Assembly: GCF_001294455.1 (NCBI RefSeq)
Contig: NZ_LIKT01000006.1
Location: 161,645 to 225,644 of the forward strand
Direction: 5' to 3'
From: Phaeobacter sp. 11ANDIMAR09
GTDB taxonomy: Bacteria; Pseudomonadota; Alphaproteobacteria; Rhodobacterales; Rhodobacteraceae
Length of the DNA: 64,000 bases
The notes beneath the pieces were generated by a model. It saw only the letters and a list, made by a program, of their open reading frames with translations. It was not told the DNA's origin and made no database searches. This document shows positions 9,294 through 18,588 of the stretch, piece after piece; the stretch's first letter is position 1; every line of letters starts with the position of its first letter. A program made the translations under genes and the position numbers.

Positions 9294-10502
9294 ATGGAAA
9301 CTGCGATTACCATTCCTGATTTTATCTCAGTGACGCTTGGCTTTGCTGTGTTTTTGCTGGGCGCTCAGCTCAACAACCGAGTGGCGGTCCTGCGCCGCTA
9401 CAACATCCCACAGGCTGTGACGGGGGGCCTGAGCGCGGCTCTGGCGGTGATGCTGGTCTATAATCTCACCGGTCTGGAGATCAGCTTTGAGATGGGCAGC
9501 CGGGACATGTTTCTGGTGCTGTTCTTTGCCGCGATCGGGTTGAACGCCCGGTTGTCGGATCTTTTGGCGGGCGGTAAGCCGCTGGCAATTCTACTGTTTC
9601 TGACCTTTCTGACAATTTTGGCCCAGAATGTGATTGGCGCTGTGGGGGCTGTTGCCTTTGGCTACCCAGCCCAGGCAGGGGTTTTGATGGGCTCGGCGGC
9701 GTTGATTGGGGGTCATGGCACAGCGATTGCCTGGGCGCCGGAGGTCGCGGCCACCACCGGGCTGACCGGCGCGCCCGAGCTTGGCGTGGCAGTGGCAACC
9801 CTGGGGTTGGTGCTGGCGGCGCTGATCGGCGGGCCAATCGCGCGCAGCCTTATCACCCACCATGGGCTGACCCCAAGCCGTCCCGAAGAAGAACATACCG
9901 TTGGTGTCCCCCATGATGAGGCCGAGAGCGCAGCCATTGACCACCTGGCCCTGGTCCGGGTGATGCTCTACCTCAACCTCGCGATCATCCTGGGGTATGC
10001 GCTGCATGCTCTGTCGCAGGTCGCGGGGCTGAAACTGCCGCTCTTTGTGCCCTGTTTGGTGGCGGGGATCTTGCTGGCCAATCTGCGCGCCCTGATCGCA
10101 CCCAAAGCGCCTTCGGTGGCGCGGACGCCGGCTCTGGCTCTGGTGTCAGACTTCTCCCTTGGAGCCTTTCTGGCGATGTCGCTGATGAGCCTGCAGCTTT
10201 GGACCATTGCGGATCTTGGCCTGACCATCCTGGTTATTCTGCTGGCGCAGACCCTGTTTGCCGTCGGCTTTGTGCTCTTTGTGCTGTTTCCGATGCTGGG
10301 CAGCAACTACCGGGCGGCCGTGCTGGCCGCCGGATTTGGCGGTTTTGCTCTTGGGGCGACCCCCACCGCCATCGCAAATATGACCGCAGTGACCAAACGC
10401 TATGGACCCTCTCCTATTGCTTTTGTAGTACTGCCCCTGGTGTCCGCCTTCTTTGTGGATATCGCCAATGCCATCGTCATCCAGACGATTGTGAACTTCT
10501 GA
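9294..10502 (+). CDS. gltS: Sodium/glutamate symporter
   Basis: 402 aa from the ATG at 9294, the same size as E. coli GltS (401 aa); upstream extension in frame is not conserved-looking. It has about ten hydrophobic segments in two inverted halves. Family signatures include the re-entrant Gly/Ala-rich loops GSAALIGGHGTAIAWAP (first half) and AGFGGFALGATPTAIANM (second half). It couples sodium entry to glutamate uptake at the inner membrane. It ends 9 bp before glyS, so the two are almost certainly co-transcribed, which is an unusual insertion within glyQ-glyS. Confidence 0.92.
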   Translation: METAITIPDFISVTLGFAVFLLGAQLNNRVAVLRRYNIPQAVTGGLSAALAVMLVYNLTGLEISFEMGSRDMFLVLFFAAIGLNARLSDLLAGGKPLAILLFLTFLTILAQNVIGAVGAVAFGYPAQAGVLMGSAALIGGHGTAIAWAPEVAATTGLTGAPELGVAVATLGLVLAALIGGPIARSLITHHGLTPSRPEEEHTVGVPHDEAESAAIDHLALVRVMLYLNLAIILGYALHALSQVAGLKLPLFVPCLVAGILLANLRALIAPKAPSVARTPALALVSDFSLGAFLAMSLMSLQLWTIADLGLTILVILLAQTLFAVGFVLFVLFPMLGSNYRAAVLAAGFGGFALGATPTAIANMTAVTKRYGPSPIAFVVLPLVSAFFVDIANAIVIQTIVNF

Positions 10503-10511
10503 GGACCCCTG

Positions 10512-12737
10512 ATGCCCGATCTGCTGATTGAACTGTTTTCCGAGGAAATCCCGGCCCGTATGCAGGCGCGTGCGGCTGAGGATCTGAAAAAGCGCATGAC
10601 CGATGGTCTGGTCGAAGCGGGTCTCACCTATGCCGGGGCTGCGGCCTTTTCGACTCCGCGCCGTTTGACCCTGGCCGTTGAAGGCCTGCTGGCCGAAAGC
10701 CCAACCCTGCGTGAAGAGCGCAAGGGGCCCAAAGTCGGCGCACCGGACAAGGCTATTGAGGGTTTTCTGCGTGGTGCAGGGCTGACTCGGGATCAGCTGG
10801 AAGAGCGCGACACCCCCAAGGGTGCGGTTTATTTTGCTTTGATCGAAAAGCCGGGTCGCCCGGCTGCCGAGATCATTGCTGAGGTTTTGGAAGCGACCAT
10901 TCGCAACTTCCCCTGGCCCAAAAGCATGCGCTGGGGTACGGGATCTTTGCGCTGGGTGCGTCCGCTGCATTCGATCCTGTGCCAGCTCAGCGATGAAAAC
11001 GGCGCTGAGGTGGTGCCGCTGGAAATCGACGGGATCAAAGCGGGCAATGTGACCCAGGGCCATCGCTTTATGGCGCCGGGCGAGATCAGTGTGAACGGGT
11101 TTGAAGACTACGCCGCCAAATTGAAGCGCGCCAATGTGGTGCTGGACCCGGCAGAGCGCCAGGCCGCGATCTGGCAGGAAGCTGGTAATCAGGCCTTTGC
11201 CCGCGGGCTGGAGCTGGTCGAGGACAAGGGCCTTTTGGCCGAGGTCGCCGGTCTTGTGGAATGGCCGGTGGTGCTGCTGGGGGATATCGACTCCGAATTC
11301 CTGGAGCTGCCACCAGAGGTGCTGCAGACCTCCATGAAGGAACATCAGAAGTTCTTCTCGGTGAAGAATCCCAAGACGGGCCGGATCGAGGGCTTTGTCA
11401 CCGTTGCCAACCGTGAAACCGCCGATCAAGGCGCGACCATTCTGGCGGGCAACCAAAAGGTGCTGTCGGCGCGTCTGGCCGATGCAAAATTCTTTTGGGA
11501 GAATGACCTGCGGGTTGCCAAATCCGAGAGCGGCATGGAGGCCTGGACCGCGCAGCTGTCGAATGTGACCTTCCACAACAAGCTGGGCACCCAATCTGAA
11601 CGCATTGACCGCATCGCTGCGCTGGCGCGCGAGATTGCACCTGTCGTTGGCGCGGACGCGGATCTTGCGGAACAGGCGGCACGGGTGGCCAAGGCGGATC
11701 TGTCGTCCGAGATGGTCTATGAATTCCCCGAGCTGCAGGGGCTGATGGGGCGCTACTACGCCGAGGCCGCTGGCCTGCCGCAGGAGGTCGCGAACGCCTG
11801 CGAGATGCACTATTCGCCGCTGGGCCCCTCGGATGATGTGCCAACCGAGCCTGTCTCGGTCGCGGTGGCGCTGGCGGATAAGCTGGATACCCTCACCGGG
11901 TTCTGGGCGATTGATGAAAAGCCCACGGGCTCCAAAGACCCCTTTGCCCTGCGCCGCGCTGCCCTGGGGGTGATCCGGTTGGTGCTGGAAAACGATGTGC
12001 GGTTTTCCCTGGATCGCTTCTTTGACGGGCATCTGGTGCGGATTGAAGGCGCGTTGGATGCTTCTTTGCCCTCTGCCGAAATCGCCTCGCTGCTGGCAGA
12101 GATCGCGGAACATGGTGTCTTTGGCGCCGCTTTCCGCACTGTCAAAGAGAGCCTCGGGGATCTTGCCGAGGGTTCGTTCTTGGATCTTGAAACAAGGGTG
12201 CCGGACCTCTCGGTTGATCTGCTTTCTTTCTTCCATGACCGCCTGAAGGTCTTCCTGCGGGATCAGGGTATTCGCCACGATGTGATCGACGCTTGTATCG
12301 CCATGGAGGGCAATGATGATCTGACCCTGCTGGTAAAGCGCGCTCGGGCGCTGGAGGATTTCCTGAAGTCCGAAGACGGCACCAACTTGTTGCAGGGCTT
12401 TAAGCGCGCCAATAACATCCTGACCCAAGCCGAGGCAAAAGACGGCGTCGAATATTCCTATGGGGCGGATGTGAAATTCGCCGAGGACGAAAGCGAAAAG
12501 GAACTTTTCGCGGCGCTTGCAGCGAGCGAGGGGGCGATCTCTTCGGCCATCGAGGCCGAAGATTTCGCGGCCGCCATGGGCGGCATGGCGGCCCTGCGGG
12601 CGCCGGTGGATGCGTTTTTTGAGGCGGTGCAGGTGAATTCGGACAAGGATGTTGTGCGCCGCAACCGGCTGAACCTGCTGAGCCAGATCCGCAAGGTCTG
12701 CGGCCAGGTGGCGGATCTGACCCGGATCGAAGCCTGA
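10512..12737 (+). CDS. glyS: Glycine--tRNA ligase beta subunit
   Basis: 741 aa, a little longer than E. coli GlyS (689 aa). It starts MPDLLIELFSEEIPARMQ, the standard beast of the family N terminus, and contains RWGTGSLRWVRPLHSI, PVVLLGDIDSEFLELPPEVL and the HD-like central part; the C-terminal DALR-type anticodon-binding region runs from about residue 600. The subunit recognises tRNA-Gly and complements GlyQ. A 9-bp gap links it to gltS. Two hairpins follow its stop codon. Confidence 0.97.
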   Translation: MPDLLIELFSEEIPARMQARAAEDLKKRMTDGLVEAGLTYAGAAAFSTPRRLTLAVEGLLAESPTLREERKGPKVGAPDKAIEGFLRGAGLTRDQLEERDTPKGAVYFALIEKPGRPAAEIIAEVLEATIRNFPWPKSMRWGTGSLRWVRPLHSILCQLSDENGAEVVPLEIDGIKAGNVTQGHRFMAPGEISVNGFEDYAAKLKRANVVLDPAERQAAIWQEAGNQAFARGLELVEDKGLLAEVAGLVEWPVVLLGDIDSEFLELPPEVLQTSMKEHQKFFSVKNPKTGRIEGFVTVANRETADQGATILAGNQKVLSARLADAKFFWENDLRVAKSESGMEAWTAQLSNVTFHNKLGTQSERIDRIAALAREIAPVVGADADLAEQAARVAKADLSSEMVYEFPELQGLMGRYYAEAAGLPQEVANACEMHYSPLGPSDDVPTEPVSVAVALADKLDTLTGFWAIDEKPTGSKDPFALRRAALGVIRLVLENDVRFSLDRFFDGHLVRIEGALDASLPSAEIASLLAEIAEHGVFGAAFRTVKESLGDLAEGSFLDLETRVPDLSVDLLSFFHDRLKVFLRDQGIRHDVIDACIAMEGNDDLTLLVKRARALEDFLKSEDGTNLLQGFKRANNILTQAEAKDGVEYSYGADVKFAEDESEKELFAALAASEGAISSAIEAEDFAAAMGGMAALRAPVDAFFEAVQVNSDKDVVRRNRLNLLSQIRKVCGQVADLTRIEA

Positions 12738-13067
12738 TCCACAGCCAGGGTGGCGAGGTTTGGGGGGCTGCGCTTGGGCGCGGCCCTTTTTCCTTTGCTG
12801 GGGAGGCGTTTTAGGGGCAGCTCTGCCCCTAAAAGCGCTGGCAATTGTAATAGGCCAAGTGCGCCTCAAGGTTGAACCCTGCCGTAGGCAGGGCCGCTGA
12901 CGCGGAGCTTGACCCGCGCTTTGGCCAATGCTGTGATCGGGCGTGACGCTGTGGCATGGAAGTGATCTCTGAGGAAATTCCCACCCCGCGCCGGGCTTCA
13001 CCCTTGCGAAGAGGGCTGGCGTGATTATGCTGCAGGCAACTAAAAGGTGCCGCAGTGCAGAAAAATC
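12738..13067. other. Intergenic region glyS to PPDK-like gene, two hairpins
   Basis: About 330 bp without a gene. It holds two inverted repeats: a 12-bp stem TTTTAGGGGCAG / CTGCCCCTAAAA (12809-12820 and 12823-12834), which can act as a terminator for glyS with the poly-A/T ends, and CCCTGCC-GTA-GGCAGGG (12877-12893). Downstream to 13067 I see no RNA gene; a promoter for the next gene should be here but no clear -35/-10 was recognised. Confidence 0.6.
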
Positions 13068-15626
13068 ATGTCTGAGATCCCGCTTGCTACGTTGATCACC
13101 GCCACTGCGCCAATTGAGGCGGCGCAGCATGGGGGGCGTGCCAAATGTCTTCAGCGCTTGGTGCGACTGGACCTGCCGGTGCCCTGCACGGTGGCGCTGT
13201 CATTTGCTGCGGTGCAGAAGGTGGCAGCGGGTGAGATGCCGGACATTCCTGCCATTCTTGCGGAATTTTCTGAAGATGCGCTGCTCTGCGTGCGCCCCTC
13301 TTCGGAGGTGCCGGATTGGGGCGGACCCGGCGCCATTCTGAATATCGGTATGAACAATGCCCGCTATGTCTCCTTGAGCGAGGCGCTGGGGCAAGAGGCG
13401 GCGGCTTCGCTCTATCTGCGGTTTGTGCAGTCCTATGCGGTGCATGTGGCGCGGCTGGACCCGGATGTTTTTGATGATGTCGAGGATGGCGGGCCGGATG
13501 CGCTGCGCGAGATCCTACAGGCCTATGAGGCCGAAACGGATGAGGTATTTCCACAGGATCCGGGCGAACAATTGGCGGCGGTGCTACGCTCGATGGCGCG
13601 GGCCTGGGAGGGCACTTCGGCACGGCTGTTGCGGCAGGCCAAAGGCGCGCCGGCTGATGCCGGGCTGGGCCTGGTGGTGCAAGAGATGATTCCGGGCCTT
13701 GGCCAGGGGGAATGCGGCTCTGGCGTGCTGCAGCTGGTGGATTCCGATACCGGTCTGCCTCAGCTGACGGGGCGCTATCTGAGCCAGAGCCAGGGCCGTG
13801 AAGCACTGGGTGCGGGCACGGAAGCGCTGTTTTTGGAAAAGGACGCACGCGGACCCTCGCTGGAGGAGCTGGCACCTGAGGCTTTTGCTTCGATCAAGGC
13901 GGATGCGGCGCTGATGCGCGAGCGCCTGCGCGAAGAGATGCAGGTGGAGTTTGTCATCCAGGATGATCAGCTGCATATTCTGGACGGGGTGCGGGTGCAG
14001 CGCTCGTCGCGGGCGGCTGTGCGGATTGCGGTGGCTCTGGCGCAGGATGGAATCATCCCAGCCCATGAGGCGGTGATGCGGGTCGATGCCCATGTGCTGA
14101 ACGAGTTGTTGCACCGGCAGGTGGCGCCAACGGCTGAACGTGACCTCATAGGTTCGGGCATTGCCGCCAGCCCAGGCGCGGCAACCGGGCAACTGGTGTT
14201 TACGGCTGCTGAGGCCCAGTCCAGCGCCGCGCGGGGGGAACCCTGTGTTCTGGTGCGCCGTGAGACCTCGCCCGAGGACGTGCGCGGCATGCATGCCTCT
14301 GTGGCGGTACTGACGGGGAAGGGCGGAATGACCAGCCACGCGGCGGTGATTGGGCGTGGGCTTGGCCTGCCTTGCATCGTGGGGGCGTCGGATATGAAAT
14401 TCGATTCTCGCAAGAAACAGCTGGTCACCCCCAAGGGACGGGTGTTTCGCACCGGCGATATTGTCACCATTGATGGCAGCAGCGGTGAAGTCCTGGCCGG
14501 AGAGCCCGAGATGCTGGAAGCGGCGCAGGATGATGCTTTTCAGGCGCTGCTGACCTGGGCGGATGAGGCCCGGGATATTGGTATTCGCGCCAATGCCGAC
14601 ACGCCAGCAGATGCGCAGACTGCGCGTAATTTTAATGCCCAAGGTATCGGGCTGTGCCGGACCGAGCATATGTTTTTTGATCCCGGCCGCCTGACAGTGA
14701 TGCGGGAAATGATCTTTGCAGAGACCTCTAGCGGGCGGGCGGCAGTGCTGGCGCGGCTGTTGCCAATGCAGCGCGAGGATTTTCTGGAGCTGTTTCGCAT
14801 TATGGAGGGGCTGCCGGTCTGCATTCGCCTGTTTGATCCGCCTCTGCACGAATTTCTGCCGACAACCAAAACCGGGCAGCGCGAATTGTCCGAGGCGCTG
14901 GATATCCCGGTCAGCGATGTCACCCGCAGGGTGGGGGAGATGGCGGAATACAATCCAATGCTGGGTCTTCGCGGTGTGCGCCTTGGCGTCACGGTGCCAG
15001 AAATCTACGACATGCAGGCGCGGGCGATTTTTGAAGCCACGATTCTAGCCTCCAAAGACGGCGCTGCTGTGGTGCCCGAGGTGATGATCCCTCTGGTTTC
15101 GGCCAAACGCGAGGTCGAATTGGTGAAGGCACGTATTGATGCGGTTGCGGCAGCAGTGGCCTCTGAGCAGGGGATCAGTTTTGACTATCGTTTGGGTGTC
15201 ATGGTCGAAACTCCGCGCGCCGCCCTGCGGGCCGATGAGATCTCGCCGCATACTTCCTTTCTGAGCTTTGGGACCAATGACCTGACCCAGATGACCTATG
15301 GGCTATCTCGTGATGATGCGGGCCGGTTTATGTCCAATTATGTGCAGCAGGGGGTCTTTCCCGAAGACCCGTTTCACGTGCTCGATGTAGACGGGGTGGG
15401 TGAGCTGCTCAAACTGGGCGTGCAACGGGGCCGAAGCGCCAATTCGGAGGTGACGCTTTCGATCTGTGGGGAGCATGGCGGCAATCCCGAATCGATTGCT
15501 TTTTGCCGCGCTGCGGGCTTTGACTATGTCTCCTGTTCCCCTTTCCGGGTTCCTGTCGTCAGATTGGCGGCAGCGCAGTTGGCGATTGGTGAAAAAACCG
15601 GGGCGGTCTCGCCAACATATACATAA
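13068..15626 (+). CDS. Divergent pyruvate, phosphate dikinase-like (PEP-utilizing) enzyme
   Basis: 852 aa from the ATG at 13068. Order of parts: N-terminal ATP-grasp-like region with weak motifs (QHGGRAKCL in place of the usual GGKGANL; GGPGAILNIGMN in place of the MPGMMDTVLNLGLN block), the PEP-utilizer swivelling domain with the phospho-histidine motif GGMTSHAAVIGRGLGLPC at about residues 420-438, and the C-terminal PEP/pyruvate barrel (LCRTEHMFFD, NPMLGLRGVRLG, SFGTNDLTQMTYG, CGEHGGNPES). Canonical PPDK interconverts ATP, Pi, pyruvate and AMP, PPi, PEP. The C-terminal half is well conserved, the N-terminal half is not, so ATP use is uncertain. Position after glyS is typical for ppdK in this group. 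Confidence 0.85.
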   Translation: MSEIPLATLITATAPIEAAQHGGRAKCLQRLVRLDLPVPCTVALSFAAVQKVAAGEMPDIPAILAEFSEDALLCVRPSSEVPDWGGPGAILNIGMNNARYVSLSEALGQEAAASLYLRFVQSYAVHVARLDPDVFDDVEDGGPDALREILQAYEAETDEVFPQDPGEQLAAVLRSMARAWEGTSARLLRQAKGAPADAGLGLVVQEMIPGLGQGECGSGVLQLVDSDTGLPQLTGRYLSQSQGREALGAGTEALFLEKDARGPSLEELAPEAFASIKADAALMRERLREEMQVEFVIQDDQLHILDGVRVQRSSRAAVRIAVALAQDGIIPAHEAVMRVDAHVLNELLHRQVAPTAERDLIGSGIAASPGAATGQLVFTAAEAQSSAARGEPCVLVRRETSPEDVRGMHASVAVLTGKGGMTSHAAVIGRGLGLPCIVGASDMKFDSRKKQLVTPKGRVFRTGDIVTIDGSSGEVLAGEPEMLEAAQDDAFQALLTWADEARDIGIRANADTPADAQTARNFNAQGIGLCRTEHMFFDPGRLTVMREMIFAETSSGRAAVLARLLPMQREDFLELFRIMEGLPVCIRLFDPPLHEFLPTTKTGQRELSEALDIPVSDVTRRVGEMAEYNPMLGLRGVRLGVTVPEIYDMQARAIFEATILASKDGAAVVPEVMIPLVSAKREVELVKARIDAVAAAVASEQGISFDYRLGVMVETPRAALRADEISPHTSFLSFGTNDLTQMTYGLSRDDAGRFMSNYVQQGVFPEDPFHVLDVDGVGELLKLGVQRGRSANSEVTLSICGEHGGNPESIAFCRAAGFDYVSCSPFRVPVVRLAAAQLAIGEKTGAVSPTYT

Positions 15627-15804
15627 AATTAGGAAAAATTTGCTCTTTCCCCCTCTGGTGCGGCCCTGTCCGTGATCCTGTGCCTTGCTGTGATTTGCCT
15701 CCTCCGGTCCCAGAACTGGACGTTTGGCATGAATGTGGTTAAAGGAGGCGATCGCATTGGACTGGGGAGGCCGTGCGCAGATGGATAATTTGAGGATCCC
15801 TGAC

Positions 15805-16452
15805 ATGAAATTCCTGACCTTGGCTGCCCTGGCGGTAGCAACAACAATGACGGGACAAATGGCCAAGGCCGAGACGGGCCTGAGCGCCCTGTTTAAGCGT
15901 GAGCAGTCGAGTCTGAATTCTGTTCCGGGCTCTCGCCTGTCGGGTTTCTTGGGCTTCAAAGTGCGCCCCAAGACAACCACCCCAGCTGAGATCACCTTTA
16001 CCAAGGCCTGGCTGGACGAGCAGCCGGTGGCCACGGGAGATGCAAATTTTGCCTGCCTGGCAGAGGCGCTGTACTTTGAAGCGCGTGGCGAAACCGTCAA
16101 AGGTCAGTTTGCCGTGGCAGAGGTCATCATGAATCGGGTCAAATCGGCTCAGTTCCCCAATACGCTCTGTGGGGTGATCAATCAGGGCACCGGGCGCCGC
16201 TATCAGTGTCAGTTCACCTATACCTGCGATGGCCACGAAGAGGTGATCCGCGAAAAGAACGCCTATGTGCGGGGGGCCAAGATCGCGCGCATGGTGATCG
16301 ACGGGGCTGCCCCCGATCTTACGCAGGGTGCGACCTATTACCATACCACGGCGGTCAGCCCGCGCTGGAGCCGCAGCTTTACCAAGACCACCCGCATTGG
16401 TGTGCATCTGTTTTACCGCGACGATCGCTATCGCACCGCCTCTACTGAATAA
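15805..16452 (+). CDS. Secreted SleB/CwlJ-type cell wall hydrolase
   Basis: 215 aa from the ATG at 15805, selected because it opens with a signal peptide (MKFLTLAALAVATTM, cleavage near AKA-ET). The mature protein has the Hydrolase_2 (SleB/CwlJ) domain: LAEALYFEARGETVKGQFAV, AEVIMNRVKSAQFPNTLCGV and the C-terminal GATYYHTTAVSPRWS. The Glu in ALYFEARGE is the expected catalytic acid. Members are lytic transglycosylase/amidase-like enzymes acting on peptidoglycan; in non-spore-formers they serve in wall turnover. An upstream in-frame ATG at 15781 is possible but would precede the signal peptide. Confidence 0.9.
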   Translation: MKFLTLAALAVATTMTGQMAKAETGLSALFKREQSSLNSVPGSRLSGFLGFKVRPKTTTPAEITFTKAWLDEQPVATGDANFACLAEALYFEARGETVKGQFAVAEVIMNRVKSAQFPNTLCGVINQGTGRRYQCQFTYTCDGHEEVIREKNAYVRGAKIARMVIDGAAPDLTQGATYYHTTAVSPRWSRSFTKTTRIGVHLFYRDDRYRTASTE

Positions 16453-16668
16453 AGGCCTGTGCGACCTCGGAGAGAGGGCGGCATATCCTAGAGCGGAGGC
16501 CCGGAAGGGGCTCTTGCCCCGGGCTAGACTGACCCCAATTGCCAATTGCGCCGCATTCGATGCCTAGTCGGACGCAAGAGGGCCTGTTATGGCGGGCCTT
16601 GAAGGGTAGACTGCCGCCTACCCGTTGTTCAACGTTCTCCTTTCTGCCAGCCAAAGGCCCGTTTCCCC

Positions 16669-17589
16669 ATGTCTTCAGATGTTCGCCTCGCCTTTGAACA
16701 CCCCTCCGAGCGTGCCGCCGCAACAGCCCGGCCTGGCCCACTGGACCGGATTTCGCTGCGCGATCATATGGTCGAAGTCGAAATCGGCGCCTTTCAGGCC
16801 GAACGGGGCAATACGCAGCGGATCAGCTTTAATGTCGTGGTTGAGGTCACCCCGCTGCCGGCGGATCTGGACGACGATGTGGATCGGATCCTGTCCTATG
16901 ACAAAGTGACCGAGGCCATCGCTTTTGAGTTGGCGGCGGAGCGGCTTAACCTGTTGGAAACGCTGGCTGAACGTGTTGCAGAACGCATCCTTCTGGAGCC
17001 GCAGGCGGTGCGGGTCTTTGTGCGTATTGAGAAGCTGGATCGCGGCCCCGGTGCCCTAGGCGTGGAAATTGCCCGGTCCAAGGATCAGGTCAGCCACAGC
17101 GTCGAAGAGGACGAACCGCCGCATCCGCGCCTGATGTATCTGTCAAACGCGGCAATCGAGAGCGCCAACTTCAAATCCTGGATTGATCAGATGGAAAGCC
17201 GTCAGCGGCCGCTGATTCTCTGTGTTGGTGCTCATCCGCTGGAGACGCCCAAAACTGGCCACAAGATGACACAGCGGCGAATTGATTTGCTTTCTATTGA
17301 ACAAAATGCCTGGCGTCTGGCCGCCAAAGACGATCGCTGCGTGGTTGTCGCGACCCGAACCGAACTCGATTGGGCCATGAAAAATGGGCAGATCTGTGTT
17401 TGGGCGCCTTCCAAGATTGTTTTGGATGCGGTGGATGGCCCGTCTGAGGCGCCTTCTGAATCGGTTGCATTGGCAGCCTGGTTTGCGGCAACCTTTGAGG
17501 CGGGCGAGATGATTGTTATTGGCGCAGAAACTCCTGAAAGCCCGCAGGTTCCGCTGCGCGTGGTGAATGTGGAGCAAACACAGTTGTGA
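16669..17589 (+). CDS. folB: Dihydroneopterin aldolase with a C-terminal extension
   Basis: 306 aa, where ordinary FolB has about 120. Residues ~25-135 are the FolB fold: DRISLRDHMVEVEIGAFQAERG, a central SYDKVTEAI and LNLLETLAERVAERIL (substrate-site Glu of the family). FolB converts 7,8-dihydroneopterin to 6-hydroxymethyl-dihydropterin and glycolaldehyde in folate synthesis. Residues ~140-306 (from PPHPRLMYLSN) are an additional domain I do not recognise, with a segment NAWRLAAKDDRCVVVATRTE and a Pro/Glu stretch near residue 265. Its stop overlaps the folP start (TGATG), so the two are translationally coupled. Confidence 0.88.
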   Translation: MSSDVRLAFEHPSERAAATARPGPLDRISLRDHMVEVEIGAFQAERGNTQRISFNVVVEVTPLPADLDDDVDRILSYDKVTEAIAFELAAERLNLLETLAERVAERILLEPQAVRVFVRIEKLDRGPGALGVEIARSKDQVSHSVEEDEPPHPRLMYLSNAAIESANFKSWIDQMESRQRPLILCVGAHPLETPKTGHKMTQRRIDLLSIEQNAWRLAAKDDRCVVVATRTELDWAMKNGQICVWAPSKIVLDAVDGPSEAPSESVALAAWFAATFEAGEMIVIGAETPESPQVPLRVVNVEQTQL

Positions 17590-18581
17590 TGTATTACCGG
17601 CCACTGGTACGGCATGGAGAGACACGACCCGAAGGCGCGCTGCCGCTTGCTGGCGGTTCGCTTTGGTTCTCGGAAGTTGAGCTGCTGAGCCGTGAGGCAC
17701 CGCCACGGATCGTTCCGGTCGGGCTGATCCCGCCAGAGGTCCGGCATCGGCTGACCTTTCGGCGTGCGGCCATCGCCGGGTTGGATATGACTCGCCCCAA
17801 GATTATGGGCATCCTCAATGTCACGCCCGACAGCTTTTCCGATGGCGGACGCCATGCGGGTGTCGAGGCGGGTGTCGAGGCAGCCCAACGGATGGTGGCG
17901 GAAGGGGCAGATATCCTGGATATCGGCGGCGAATCTACCCGCCCCGGCGCGGCTTTTGTGCCCGAGGACGAAGAGATCGCCCGCACCAGCCCGGTGATTG
18001 CCGCTATTCGTGCCCGCTCCGAGGTGCCGATCTCGATCGACACCCGCAAAGCCTCCGTGGCGATGGAGGCCTTGGACGCCGGGGCGCAGCTGGTCAATGA
18101 TGTCTCTGGTTTCACCTTTGATGCGGCCCTGGCTCCGCTGGCGGCCCAGGCAGGCGCACCGGTCTGTGTGATGCATTCGCAGGGTGACCCGGAAACCATG
18201 CAGAATGATCCCCGCTATGATCATGTGCTGCTGGATGTCTATGACTACCTGGAGCAGCAGGTGGACCGGCTGGAAGCCACGGGGATCCTGCGCGATCAGA
18301 TCGTGGTTGACCCGGGCATTGGTTTTGGCAAAACCCAGGCCCATAATCTGACCCTTCTCAAAGGTTTGAGCCTGTTTCACGGGCTTGGATGTCCGATCCT
18401 TTTGGGGGTGTCGCGCAAGCGTTTTATCGGTGATATCGGCCAGGAGCCGCAGGCGGATAAGCGCGCGCCAGGCTCTATCGCCGTGGCGCTTTCGGGGATC
18501 GCCAAGGGGGTGCAGATGATCCGGGTGCATGATGTCGCGGAAACGGCACAGGCGCTGCGCCTGTGGCAGGCAATCCGCTGA
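17589..18581 (+). CDS. folP: Dihydropteroate synthase
   Basis: 330 aa from the ATG at 17589, which overlaps the folB stop by one base; a GTG one codon earlier is also possible. All DHPS signatures are present: MGILNVTPDSFSDGGRH, DILDIGGESTRPGA, SIDTRKASVAME, NDVSGF, VVDPGIGFGKT and LGVSRKRFIG. It condenses p-aminobenzoate with hydroxymethyl-dihydropterin diphosphate; sulfonamide target. About 65 residues precede the core, a longer N terminus than in E. coli (282 aa total). The following gene is on the other strand, so the folate unit ends here. Confidence 0.96.
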   Translation: MYYRPLVRHGETRPEGALPLAGGSLWFSEVELLSREAPPRIVPVGLIPPEVRHRLTFRRAAIAGLDMTRPKIMGILNVTPDSFSDGGRHAGVEAGVEAAQRMVAEGADILDIGGESTRPGAAFVPEDEEIARTSPVIAAIRARSEVPISIDTRKASVAMEALDAGAQLVNDVSGFTFDAALAPLAAQAGAPVCVMHSQGDPETMQNDPRYDHVLLDVYDYLEQQVDRLEATGILRDQIVVDPGIGFGKTQAHNLTLLKGLSLFHGLGCPILLGVSRKRFIGDIGQEPQADKRAPGSIAVALSGIAKGVQMIRVHDVAETAQALRLWQAIR

Positions 18582-18588
18582 TCTGCCG

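Noticed and set aside
10146..13130. 994-aa open frame on the minus strand
   Set aside because: Fully antisense to gltS and glyS; composition (His/Gln/Arg-rich, no domains) is that of a shadow frame in GC-rich DNA.
15303..16100. 265-aa minus-strand frame
   Set aside because: Antisense to the PPDK-like and SleB-type genes; no motif or start signal.
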